Positions 12,432 to 23,113 of a stretch of 64,000 nt of DNA are shown piece after piece. The notes under the pieces were generated by a model. It worked only from the letters and a program-made list of their open reading frames with translations. It was not told the origin of the DNA and made no database searches. The translations under genes were made by a program, and so were the position numbers. Numbering within the stretch: position 1 is the stretch's first letter; each line of letters begins with the position of its first letter. The DNA is from Blattamonas nauphoetae (taxonomy: Eukaryota > Preaxostyla > Oxymonadida), in the NCBI GenBank assembly GCA_033064195.1, contig JARBJD010000304.1:1-64000 (forward strand). Direction: 5' to 3'.

Positions 12432-13052
12432 TTATTGAGCACTTGCTGTGTCGTCGGTTCGTAGTGTCTGATCTCTCACAGGGTGTTTGAATGGAGTTGT
12501 TCTGATTGACATTGGTGGATTGGGAATTATGTCATCATCGTCCTCCTCTTCAAATTTCCTCTCCTTCATTGGATATTCATATTCAAACCCCATTGATTTC
12601 AAGTTTCTCTTCTGTCCAATTTTGATTGGAGATTCAGGTGATTCTATTGCTATTGGTCTTTGCACTGGAATTGGTATTGGTCTTGCCTCTGCAGGCCTTC
12701 GAATCCGTGGTGAAAAATTCACTCTCTGAGTCACCTCGTGATGATAAAATTGATATGCTTCGAATGCAAGTTTAGCAGTGCTATCCCGAATACGAACTCC
12801 TAGGAAGTTGCCCACAAATTGTTGAACTACTCTTCTTCCATCAGGTAGTGATAATTCAGGAGATAAACCTCCATTGAACCAATCCTCGAAGTATGTTTCA
12901 TCATTTCCATCAAAAGGTCCATTAGAATCAGCGCCATGATAGACAGGTAAAACGTTAGTTAAAGTCCATTTCTTTTCGACTATTTCGTTTTTGGAATGCT
13001 GTGTGCACCGAAGTAACCTATTCACTAAAGTATTAATCTGTCGTGTATTCAT
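12432..13052 (-). CDS. Polinton protein of unknown function, 206 aa
   Basis: A whole-looking open frame with a gene-start box at 13,059-13,067, lying between integrase and polymerase. The first two thirds are globular in character (FDGNDETYFEDWFNGG is a recognisable stretch). The last third is low-complexity, with proline/isoleucine repeats and an acidic run EEEDDDD. I recognise no family, and I see no protease signature that would identify it as the maturation protease. Confidence 0.5.
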   Translation of the reverse strand: MNTRQINTLVNRLLRCTQHSKNEIVEKKWTLTNVLPVYHGADSNGPFDGNDETYFEDWFNGGLSPELSLPDGRRVVQQFVGNFLGVRIRDSTAKLAFEAYQFYHHEVTQRVNFSPRIRRPAEARPIPIPVQRPIAIESPESPIKIGQKRNLKSMGFEYEYPMKERKFEEEDDDDIIPNPPMSIRTTPFKHPVRDQTLRTDDTASAQ

Positions 13053-13075
13053 TTTAACAAAAATAAAGTTTGTGT

Positions 13076-16000
13076 TTATTCAATAATATAATCAGTTGCT
13101 TTCAGTCCATGAATGAATGGAGGACACGATTCATTGTCAAGTACGATTGCTTTCAGATGGATTCCACTGAGACTGAGTTTCTGTTGTTGTATTTTTGCTA
13201 TCTCAAATCCATTTGTATTCTCTTCGCTCACGATTCTTCTCGTCTGGAACGCATCATTCTGATGCTTGAACCGTTTTCCGGTGAAGTTCAGTGTTGTTGT
13301 CACAGTTTTCTCTCCACTGAGGCACTTCTTATAATCGTCACTTGTGATATTTGTTTTCTTTAGAGACACTCCTTTGATTTTGCATTTCTCATCGAGAGAG
13401 TAACACTTGGGTGCAAGACAGATCATCTGTTCACCTTCCTTCTCAATTGCTAATCCCAACAGTTTCTTCTCATCATCGACACCCTTTTCAGGATTGGGAA
13501 ACCATTCATATTTGTGTGCATCATAGAATTCCTTGTCAGCAATCACGTGTTCAAATTGTTGATGAATACCTGCATTTGGATCACCACTAATTGCCCAGTA
13601 CGCAGAGTCAGTATCTCCCTCACAGAAGTGAATCTTGTTCATGTCTAGGCACTTGTACATGAAGTTGTAGATGAAATTCAGATACCAGAACTTGGCATTG
13701 TCGAGTGTGAATACTGCTTCTTGCAGACATGTCTTGCATGATGCTTTCTCTGTCTTCGATCACGATGTAGTTGTCCTCATTGATCTCTCTTGTCGCTACG
13801 AATCCTTTCATCATCTGTTTCAAGTATGTTCTCTTCTCATTGCATATTGTGATTGAGTTGTATTTTCAGTGTTCATTCCATCGTATCCGTAACTTCCATT
13901 CAAGTTCGTCTTACAGAATTGTTCCTTTCCCTTGTTTCCAACCTTCATTGCTTCTATTCTGTCATTCATAAATGAGGTCACAAATGGTTTAAATCCTGCA
14001 TGTCTTGAGAATACCATCACACTCTTAATGTCATCAATAATGAAGTGGCAATAGTCGATGAGGAACCACAGATAGTATGTCGAAAAGAACATATACTGAT
14101 CGTGTGTACTCAAGAGTTGTGTCAGCTTCCGTTGTTTGTCATCAGTCTTTAATCCATGTTTCTTCATCAACGAATATGTCTTCTCTCAATGGTTTCTTCT
14201 GTTGTATTGACCACGATGTTCCTGAAGATTGGTGGGAAGTTAATGAAATCATGTATGTACTTCTCGTCGATATGTCCTTTTAATTCTGCAACAAATAGTG
14301 TCTTCTGATTTTGTCTTCGATAATCTTGCGACATTCTTTATCTCCTGTTGCGGTGTACAAACATCTTCCTGGCATGTACATTCGGTGATTAGTGTATGGA
14401 TTGTTCTTGTTCTTGATTGATGAAAAGCACTTGGATAGAGGGAATTAAAGTCAACACCACAAACATGTGTCATTATATGTTCAGTATCAGTTGATTTGAC
14501 AACACCATCTTCATAAGTGAAGTGATTGATTGAGTCACGTCTTTGATATTCTGTCGATGTTGAACATTCGATAGTCCACCAGTCACTGCGGCTCTCAGTT
14601 TGTGATATGTTTGCTCATGTGTCAGAGTCATTGGCAATGATTTCCATATGCAGTATTTCTTCAATTGAATTCTCAATCTGGTGAGATGTTCATCTTTGTC
14701 TGACTTGTAGGTGTTGCAGTAGTCACAGCAGATCTTCACATTCTCTTTGAATGTCCTTTCGAATTGTCGATTCTATCGAATGTTGGTCGCACTGCTTGTG
14801 AGAAGTGACTCTTGCAGATATAGCACACTCTCTTGCACTGTTGAACAAACCAATCGTAATCTGCTTCAGTGACGTTTTTGTTAGTATTGCGATGAGCTTT
14901 CTGGTCTTGATAAATGTATGATGCATCCTTGTACTTCCAGTATTGCTTGGTGATTTTATTTCACCAGATTGATCCACTCCATTGAAATCATCATCGATAT
15001 CAAAATCCTTATACGCGCACGCATACTTAATTGCAGAAGCATTTGCTGACAGTGAGAGATTGTGCAACATGTCCACTTTGTATTGGAAGTTCAGATCAAT
15101 GAGATTATCCAATGGTGCAATCATACATTCGACGTCTCTGATGTTGTAGAACTTGAGGTAATCCCATCTGTTTTGAATCCTTGTTTGTTCCAATCGTCAA
15201 GATATATTTGGTAATCAATGTCGGACATTTCACTGTTGTTCAGACTGGAGTAGAATTCATATTTGGAGAATGGTTCTTGTTTGCTCAGCACTGTGTCGTA
15301 GTCTGATGAGTCGAATGATTCGTAAGCAAAGAATGATTTCTGAAGAATGGTCTTGCCTTTGCAAGGCGTCGAGCTCTCGGCGAGAGTGTTTCCTCGGAAG
15401 GCTTTGACTGCATTGTCCAAAGTCATTGGTCCAGTGTATGACATCATGTCAATGAAGCGGAGTACCTGTTGTGTTTTCTCGTGTCTGATCAGAACTTGTT
15501 TGTACTTTGTTGTTGATCCAAGGAAGCTCACCACTTTCCAATCCTTGTCAACGAGATCACGGAAGATGAGGTTGATGTCGAATCTGGAGCTGTTGAATCC
15601 AATCACACTGACTTCATTCTGAGAGGGTATTTCCGGGTCTTCGTAGTAGTTGTCCTCTCGAACTGTCTCAGCATATTTGAAGAGTTCTCTGATCCATTGT
15701 TTCACAAAATCCTTTCCATCTCGAAGATCATAATAGATTGACTTCACCCCTGATTTTGTTTTGATTGCTGATGCAACGGAGAGAGGCTTCAGATGAGAAA
15801 TCAACTGAGTATTGTCATCAGAGAACAAGTTGTCAAGAATGAGATCTTCCATGGTTTCGAAATCGTATGTGATGTAGTACTGTGTTGGTTTGAATTCGTA
15901 TTGTCTTTTGTGTGCCATCAGAAATTCATCTGTTCTATTGTTGAGAATATGTGGAACGTACGGTCTTGGAGTTTTGTCCAGGGAGATCTTCTTCACGTGT

Positions 16001-17493
16001 TTTCCATCAAGCTCTTTGCACTCTCTGAGATGCTTCTCGTAGTATGTCTTGAAGTGAGAATCCTTGACTTGGAATCCTCTTGACTGACAATAAGGACAGA
16101 GTTTGCATCCAGTGATTTTCTCAGGATCAACAATGAACATCACATGAACGAGAGTTGCAGTGAGTGGAATCATCAGAAGTGGGAGAACACGAGCATCATC
16201 ATTTTCGTTGACATACGATTGACTTAGGAAATAGCGCTTCTTGTCTTCGTCAAATTCATAAATGTGAACTGTGATGTTAAATTCTTGCAGGACTGTCTCC
16301 ATATCACATGCAATATCAAATCCAGGATATTTTCGCAAGTGCTCAGTTAGTTGATGTGGTTTGAGATGTGTCAGCTTCTTATGCACAGCGAACAATCGTT
16401 TTGCTTCAACGTTTCTCATGTTGATTGATATCTTTTCCCAGGCACTTCAGGAAGGGGTGAGGAACGACAATGATTGAAAGAAGCAGATGTTGAACTCAGA
16501 ATCGATGTACCGAACGTTTCTCGTTTTGATGTGTTCAGTGAGAATCGCATTTGCTTTTCCTGCCACTGGGAATCGATAGACTGCAACCAGAATGGAGTGG
16601 AATGCTATGTACATTGTCTTCGTATCCATCAGTGTTCTCTCTTGAGATTCTTTGATAAGATTGATTGCATACTTCGAAGACTCATTGATGTCTCCTGAAC
16701 TTCTGATCACCGTTGGGAAACTCTTTGATGTGTTCTCCAATTCTGGTCTGAAGTCTTTGTAAGTTGTCTCATCTTTATCTTTCCTCTCAATAATCTTGCC
16801 AAAGTCAATACTAATCTTGAATGGATGATCTTTCTCCTTGTCGAACACTGCTTTGATGAAGGTAGTGATTTCTTCAACATTTTTCAGATGATTGTGGAAG
16901 TACAACTGATATGGTTTTCCATTGTCTTCAACCTTCTCAACCTCATTCTTTTTGAACTTCCTTCGTGCATTCATGAGACATTCATTGAATGCTGCTTTGT
17001 CACGTGGTTCAGCGAGTACTATGCATTCTTCAAATCCATCAAATGTCTGCACTTCTCTCTTTTCCATCTGTTCATTTTTCTTCTGAATGATCAACAGATT
17101 CTTCATCCAATGATCCATCAGCTTCTCTTCAATTGATTTCAGCTTCCACGTCATTCTGAACACTTGCTTTTTCAGTTCATCTTTGTGCACTCTTGGATTT
17201 GCTTTCATGTTTTCCACGATCATTCGGTGAGCAAGTCGATCTTCTGACGCCATCTGTTGTCGAAGTTTCACTTGTTCAATAAAATCTGGAATGAGATTGA
17301 GATCGAGATTCTTTGTTGGATGTGGAAACTCGAGATCTGTGTGTTGAAGCATATTCAGGAGCAATGATCTGTGATGTTGATAATTCTTACTGTCGGGATT
17401 GTACGTTCGACCATCGCTAAATTGAAATTGTGTATTCGGAAAGAGGTCTCGAATTTCTTGAATTCTATTTTTGATTGGTTTTAGCAGTGTCAT
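13076..17493 (-). pseudogene. protein-primed DNA polymerase B remnant (Polinton)
   Basis: Family B, protein-primed polymerase. Visible parts are an N-terminal region of unknown fold (16,447-17,493), the exonuclease motif DFET near 15,870 with its companion GFNSSRFDIN near 15,590, the polymerase motif A (DFNSLYPSA) near 14,440, a motif B-like segment (NLNGSYGY) near 13,890, and motif C (DTDS) near 13,615. The gene-start box is at 17,501-17,510. In the family it copies the element from protein-capped ends. The gene is broken, with about half a dozen breaks. Confidence 0.85.
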
Positions 17494-17536
17494 TTACTAC
17501 AAAATAAAAAATCCGAAAATAAAAAAAGTTGAGCGT

Positions 17537-17926
17537 TTATTTCTGTTTTCTCAGATGGGGCTTTTTCTTAGCAGTCAGCCATGCATCAAGTCTAATTCTG
17601 AACACTTCACTTCCGCCAATCTCTCGATATGTGAATGGAACTAGAACTTTAGTGTACTCACCGACGAGTTCACAATTGTATTTCTTCAGTTCATTTTCAA
17701 CGAATGATTGAGTATAGTGTCGACGTTTCGCAATGTGAGGTCTGTTTCCTTGATTCCACAACTTTGGTTTTATTCTCCATTCAACTCCCTCATGAACATA
17801 CGTCACCGGCACATGATTTCTGACAGTCTCAGAGACCAGCGTACAGTTCTCTTCTCTCATTGATTCAATTAATGCTTGTTCCGAACATACTCGACGTCTT
17901 TCCTTGTACATTTCAGTTGGATTCAT
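17537..17926 (-). CDS. modular-repeat Polinton protein, 129 aa
   Basis: A whole-looking small gene with a variant gene-start box (AAATTAAAAAA) at 17,935-17,944. The product has two copies of a module of about 55 residues. One has the pattern LIESMREENCTLVSE..., then PVTYVHEGVEW; the other has SFVENELKKYNCELVGEY, then VPFTYRE and PHLRK. The layout resembles short repeats that follow an N/GCxLxxEY...V.F.Y pattern in viral and endonuclease-associated proteins, which often recognise DNA; that is inference. A longer paralog lies at 19,637-20,239. Confidence 0.55.
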   Translation of the reverse strand: MNPTEMYKERRRVCSEQALIESMREENCTLVSETVRNHVPVTYVHEGVEWRIKPKLWNQGNRPHIAKRRHYTQSFVENELKKYNCELVGEYTKVLVPFTYREIGGSEVFRIRLDAWLTAKKKPHLRKQK

Positions 17927-17944
17927 TTAATACAAATTAAAAAA

Positions 17945-19636
17945 GTCAAAATTAGATTTTCTTTCGTTGATTTCTCAGTTTTGGATTTTTCACTGGAATC
18001 GAGGATCAATGGGTTCGATCACTCAATTCTCAAGAGTGCTTGTTTCGTTCTGATTTGTCGCGTTTCTGATTCTTCTGGTGCTCAGGATCATCGTGGTATG
18101 CTTCGTTTTTTGAAGATTTCGGACTTTTGCAGAGTTATTGAGCGATTCACAACCGGGTGCAGATCTTTGCACATTTATGTATTCTTCATCATTTCACTCT
18201 CATTTTCTTCTTGTTTTAGACTTGTTTTCTCTGTTTTTGATTGAATTGTTACTTGTTTCTCATTCGTTATTGTTTCATTTTCATGACCTGTTCGCACTTC
18301 ATTTTCTCGTTGTTTACTCTTTTTAACCACTTCATTCATACTCAGTTCGTTCAAACTTTTTCTCAAATTCAACACACTAATTTCCGTTAAGTGAAGATTC
18401 CGGACTTTTACCGAGATCTCACTTTCAACGGCTCACTTCAGTTCTCGGAATTTTTCCAGAATCTTCATCATTTCACATACTTTTTTGAATCATTTTCGTT
18501 GTTTTTAAGAGAGAAAAACCGGAACACAGACCTAATTTTCACTATTGACGCCACATTTCACACCCTTTTCACGATCGTCAATTTCCCTCTCAGTTTCATA
18601 CTTGCCCGTTTCATTGTTGGTTGTTTCGCTTTCTTTTACTCTGTTTTTGTGAAAAAGTTGATGAAAAGTTGACTAAAATGATGTGCTAGTGAAGTGAGAA
18701 CGGCCCACAAAATGGAAGTGAATTGAGCAAAATGAAGAGGAATGATGAACAGATCATATGTGAAATGGGGAGAGAAAGTGATGAAATGAAAGGGACTACA
18801 GTCGGTTTTGAAGTGACAAAAACGGTCAAAAGTTGAGAAGTGAAAACATGAAAAAGTGACTTTATGAGAGAACTATCCGACAAAATCTCCTCAAAATTCG
18901 AGCACACCTTACTCATACCGTGAGAAAGAAGGATTTGCAGTGAAAATCGGATCAAAAAATCCATAGTGTCAAAATGTTGGTGCAAGAGTGTCGTCAGAGG
19001 TGTGATCGAAGAACCGACAAAATGAAACTAAGGAAAAGCGCTATACGTCTCGCGTTGACTTATGTTCGTTAAAATGATGCAATAACGGAGTAAATGAAGT
19101 GAAAGTAGTGAAATGTGAAAATTCATAAAAAAGTGTCCGAATGTAGAGGTGTCAAAAGTTTTCAGAGATGAATGACACAAAAAGACGCCAACTAGCGTTT
19201 TCACACCCAAAAACACCGTAAGACGACGAAAAGTGATCAAAAGGACATAGTCCCGAACGTCCATACCTTTTCTGAAAAAATCTCAAAAAACGCGAAAAAA
19301 CCTCAATGGGTCGGATCAAACCAAAAATCTCAGAAGTGCTTTTTATCGAGAATCCTACCTTTCAAAATGATTTCCGTCACAATCAAACGTGTTTGAACAC
19401 AATTTGAGCCATAAAGCAGTTCATAGTAGCAAAATCGGACCATCGACTTTTTTGGTCACTTTTTCGACCTAAGTTCAGTACGTAACTCCACGAATTCCCA
19501 ACCGATTTTCATCGGGATTGTTTTGATCGATGACCGACAGTGTCCGCGAGATTTTAGAATTTTTTCCAGAATTTTTCGAAATGGTTATCATGTTGGATTT
19601 CAGTGATTTGTGGTCAAAAATAGATTTTCAGTGTTT
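17945..19636. other. 1.7-kb non-coding stretch with opposite strand bias in two halves
   Basis: No gene seen. Roughly 17,960-18,670 is rich in pyrimidines (many TTTTC/TCATTT words) and 18,680-19,260 is rich in purines (many GAAAAG/AAAATG words), with the switch near 18,675. The remainder to 19,636 is AT-rich. Short open frames here follow the composition and are not credible genes. Confidence 0.4.
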
Positions 19637-20239
19637 TCATGACCTATCATGGTACTTTCTCAAGTGAGGACGGTCTCCAAAATACAACCAATTGTCCAAG
19701 CGAACATAATACTCATTCTTTGTTCGTAAATCGCGATATTTGAATGGCTCAAGTACCTTTGTGTATGTTCCAATGAGTTCACAATTCTCTTTTTTCAATT
19801 CATTTTCAACAAACGATTGTGTGTATCGTTTTCGTTTGTTCTGATGAGTTCTGAATCCTTTCATCCATTTTGATGGGATTACTATCCATTCAATTCCTTC
19901 ATGTCGATATGTTACTGGAGTACTTGAATGAGTGTATTCAGAAATGAGTTCACAATTCTCATTTTTCATTGATTCAATAAGCTTCTCTTTTGTACAACGA
20001 TTTGCTGGTCGAAGATATTTCTGGCGATTCAGATGTGGTCTGTATCCTTTGACGAAACTATTGACGTACACTTGATAAGTTTCATCTGGTTTCTCTTCGA
20101 GATAGTATTCGAAAGTGCTTCCTGTGAGATATGTTGTTCCTTGTCGATTGAGAGTTGGAGGTGATTTCATTTTCAAATCTTCTTTGTCCAAAATTTCCAG
20201 TAGTTGTGTTGGTGTCAAGACGCTGCTCATTTTATACAA
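19637..20239 (-). CDS. modular-repeat Polinton protein, 200 aa
   Basis: A whole-looking paralog of 17,537-17,926, with a variant box (AAATTAAAAAA) at 20,238-20,247. It has three modules of 50-60 residues: an N-terminal one ending RPHLNRQKYL, a middle one (LIESMKNENCELISEY, PVTYRHEGIEW) and a C-terminal one (SFVENELKKENCELIGTY, PFKYRD, RPHLRK). The shared spelling of the modules in the two proteins shows duplication both within and between genes. Function is unknown; DNA or nucleoprotein binding is a guess. Confidence 0.55.
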   Translation of the reverse strand: MYKMSSVLTPTQLLEILDKEDLKMKSPPTLNRQGTTYLTGSTFEYYLEEKPDETYQVYVNSFVKGYRPHLNRQKYLRPANRCTKEKLIESMKNENCELISEYTHSSTPVTYRHEGIEWIVIPSKWMKGFRTHQNKRKRYTQSFVENELKKENCELIGTYTKVLEPFKYRDLRTKNEYYVRLDNWLYFGDRPHLRKYHDRS

Positions 20240-20249
20240 ATTAAAAAAT

Positions 20250-21028
20250 TGAATAAAAAAAGAAATCGACGTTGTTTTCTAAAAGTACTCAAAATTTGCT
20301 TCAAAAAAGACACTTTTCAAGAGGTCCGTTTTTCGCCTTTATTTTTGAATTTACGGCCAAATATTGACTACTCTGAAATGTCAATATTTTCAGTAGTAAG
20401 TGAGATGGAAATTAGAATGAGTCATATTAAAAAAAATCAATTGGCTCTGAGATTCAAAATGATTTCTCGTTCCAATTCTCCTAGGAGTATCACCTATGCC
20501 AGTTTGGTTCCCATTTCGCTTATACCACTACAAATCAAACCATCTCTCTTGTCTCTACAGTCTTGATCCGTCTGTCACCCGATCCAATTTCCAACCTCCT
20601 TTTTCGCATCATCTTTGAGATATATCTCAACAAACGGTCTTATTCTGTCTTTTTGTACATTGTATGTTCCAATACAGGAATTTTAAAATCACATTTCATC
20701 ATCATTACATTGTTGTTTTGAATTTTTCATCAAGCACTACCGCATCAGTCTCTACCGGAATGGCTTTCCACATCGAAGGAAAATGAGATTTCAACATGTT
20801 TCAAACTACCCAGAGCACAATCCGAGCTCTTGACAAGATCATGTTAAGATCATATCCCATAGACCAAAATTATTGACATTTTGACATCCTAAAAAACTCT
20901 GTCACACAGCTATATTTCATCATCATGGATGATTTTTGCATAACGTCGTTTTGGACGATAATTTCATCTCAGAATCATGGTTTTTCACTTCTGACCCATA
21001 ATAAAGGTTTCTCGCTGACTCAGACAAA
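20250..21028. other. junction region between Polinton and first host gene
   Basis: About 780 bp without a credible gene. The end of the Polinton should lie here, probably before 20.9 kb, but I cannot place it because its other end is outside the window. The last bases before 21,029 should hold the promoter of the first helical-family gene. The start context is ACAAAATG. Confidence 0.4.
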
Positions 21029-22111
21029 ATGAGCACGGCTATCAAGACAACAGACACCTCCTCAAGTTTATCACGCGCTGATTTGTCCTCCCCTCAATTC
21101 CCATTTTCAATGGATTGCTTACCGTTCTTGAATTGGGAAGAATCTGATGACAATGAAACTTACCCCGAAAAGGGAGTTGTCTTTCGGTCTCTCGTTGCCG
21201 CTTTGAATGTACAGCCTGTACTTGATGAATCTTTGGAAACGAAGGCTGTGCAATTTCTCAACAATGTGGATCTGGAAGTTGAAGAATCAGCGGATTCTTT
21301 TCTCAGCTGCATTGGACGAACTACTGATGAATCATTGACATGCTTCGTACAATTAATTGTAGTTCTCGTCTCTTCACCCCAACATGTCATTAAAACCGCC
21401 ACAATGGAGATGCTCGAATCTCTGATCCAAAACTGTTCGGCTCAAGTTCATCTCAGCCTCGTCCAAGCTGATCTGATCCCTCACATCTTTACCTCTCTCA
21501 GTTCTCAGTCTCTTTGCTTGATCGAAGCAGTCGATATCCACACCAACCTCATGGAAATCCTCCAAAACTCTCTCTGGCTGGCCACCCCGGGTGCACAAGC
21601 AGATCTCGAAATTGAAGGTGACAATGCACAACAAGCTGTTCACAAGACGGTATTGAAGCAAGTTCTCGTGCCTTTGGAGAAGTATATTTTGCATTTGTGC
21701 GTGAACCGTTTTTCGATCAACGATGGAGACCAATCCCTAATTTTTCTGTCACTCCTCGCCAATCTCCTCCGAATATCTCCCTATTCTCAACCGACAATGG
21801 ATTTCGTCCTGAATATGCCCGTCGTACTCACGATCCCAAGTTGTCTCACATTCTTCGAAAATGAGGACTCATTCTGTTGTTTTCTGACTCACATGAACAG
21901 TACCCAGCGAAATTGGAACGAAACAAGGGGAGCAGTACGACAGATGTCGAAGACAGCGCTTCAAATGTTGAGAATGGAGGGCATCGAAGATGTGATGGAG
22001 GAAAAGCTGCGGAACGACAAAAGCGAATTCTCCGGCAATTTTGTGGTTTCCTTTTCGATTCAATGGAACAACCGGCAGGGCATGAACCTTCCGGAAGAGG
22101 AAGAGGAATAG
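21029..22111 (+). CDS. helical (ARM/HEAT-like) family protein, copy 1, 360 aa
   Basis: Single open frame with no signal peptide or membrane segment, so probably cytosolic. It starts with a short serine-rich tail, then a conserved block FLNW (residues 33-36) and VVFRSLVA (50-57), then leucine-rich amphipathic helices throughout, ending in WNETRG and LRMEGIEDV. I take the fold to be ARM/HEAT-like, from helix pattern only. I believe this is a large paralogous family in Blattamonas, but that is recollection. A second copy follows at 23,114 and a degenerate third near 25,700. The stop is followed by a conserved tail (AACCAGCGAACGTTTCGGC) that the other copies share. Confidence 0.75.
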   Translation: MSTAIKTTDTSSSLSRADLSSPQFPFSMDCLPFLNWEESDDNETYPEKGVVFRSLVAALNVQPVLDESLETKAVQFLNNVDLEVEESADSFLSCIGRTTDESLTCFVQLIVVLVSSPQHVIKTATMEMLESLIQNCSAQVHLSLVQADLIPHIFTSLSSQSLCLIEAVDIHTNLMEILQNSLWLATPGAQADLEIEGDNAQQAVHKTVLKQVLVPLEKYILHLCVNRFSINDGDQSLIFLSLLANLLRISPYSQPTMDFVLNMPVVLTIPSCLTFFENEDSFCCFLTHMNSTQRNWNETRGAVRQMSKTALQMLRMEGIEDVMEEKLRNDKSEFSGNFVVSFSIQWNNRQGMNLPEEEEE

Positions 22112-23113
22112 AAACAGAAACGAACCAGCGAACGTTTCGGCATGTTTCTGGCTTCCTTTGGACAATCCTCTTTCTTCACTTTGCCATTTTCGCATCCTCC
22201 ATCTTCCCCGCGTCATTTCATCTCTCCAGTCTTCTTTTCACAACCCGCATTTCACACCTCTTCCTGTCTCTGATCCAACCCCTCCCGACATTGTTCCACG
22301 TTCATTCACGACATGCCCTGCCACTCTCTTCCCCTCCCTCGTGCTTACCCAACCTGGACGTGCAAACGTGGAGTTGGTTGTGGTTCGGATTTGGAGGCTG
22401 TGCGAAAGGACTCCGCGCAAATGGAGTTGACGAGATTGTTCTCGTTGATTTCGACGATGCTTACGACGGCTGCAGGACAGTGAAATACGAAATTGAAGAG
22501 AACATCCAATCGTGGAATGCCGAACACGCAACAAACCCGCTCTCCCTTGCGACTCTCCCAAGTTGCCTTTGTCGCCCTTGAATCGATACTCTGCTGCGAT
22601 TTCGCCTCTCACCACAGATCATCTTGGATCTCTTCGGCTGAGTGGACAGCGGGACAATTGCTGGCCACTTGATCAAGATCTCCCTCGATCCACACCCAAC
22701 CTCCACTCTCGTCTCCAACTCCATCAACCTTGTTCCTGCACCCCCACGTCCACCCCTGCAGTGTCTCTGCATTTTGCTGATTGTGGGTGTTCGTCGGAAG
22801 GAGCGACGACAACTGCTCTTGAACGACGTCGATTCCCTTGTCCCGACAAACGACTCGTGGAACAGGACACAGACACTGGTGTTGAAGCAACAAAAGGGAT
22901 CGAAGACACGTCACGCTGGGAACACGCTGAGAGTCTGTTCGTGTTTGATGGACACGCTGTTGCCTCGAATGGGGAGGAAGATAGATTGAATGACCTGTGG
23001 CTGTTCTCGAATCCTTGTCGTCCACTCTCTCCCCAGAGCCATCCCTGGCCACTCACGTGCAACCAGCACTTTGTCCGACAACAATTGAAATTGATGACGA
23101 AGAGCGCGAAAAA
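22112..23113. other. 1-kb spacer between helical-family paralogs, coding-like but unassigned
   Basis: The first 50 bp after copy 1 match the sequence found behind copy 2 (CATGTTTCTGGCTTC), so the duplication included 3' flank. The rest is richer in GC than true spacers, with overlapping frames on both strands (for example 22,512-23,117 plus and 22,609-23,052 minus). None has a recognisable motif. It may hold decayed coding sequence, but I cannot support a gene. Confidence 0.35.

Larger units (their letters stand above)
7880..12442 (-). pseudogene. Polinton integrase remnant, interrupted by a 3.2-kb insertion
   Basis: Retroviral-type (rve) integrase text on the minus strand. The core end is recognisable by NRIVDRVIRTIRDGF near 11,600 and by MVEYYNMTPH near 8,280, a signature of the Polinton integrase C-terminal region. 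Integrase inserts the element into host DNA. The two halves lie on either side of foreign sequence at 8,357-11,553. Besides that insertion the gene has a few further breaks. The upstream piece (12,095-12,442) is charged and helical. Confidence 0.65.
1..20450. mobile_element. Polinton/Maverick-like element, decayed; left end outside window
   Basis: The parts seen are a protein-primed family B DNA polymerase, a retroviral-type integrase, an FtsK/HerA-type packaging ATPase, two adjacent capsid-like genes and several small proteins, mostly on the minus strand. This combination defines Polintons. The long genes are broken, with roughly a dozen or more breaks overall, while several small genes look whole, so the copy is a fossil of moderate age. 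No cysteine protease was recognised. The right limit is uncertain: the last element-type gene starts at 20,239 with an element-type upstream box, and host sequence begins by 21,029. I could not see terminal inverted repeats because only one end is in the window. A separate 3.2-kb insertion sits inside the integrase gene. Confidence 0.85.

Noticed and set aside
22997-23113. Upstream start for helical-family copy 2
   Set aside because: Copy 1 starts at the position equivalent to 23,114, and the extra 39 residues do not resemble family sequence.
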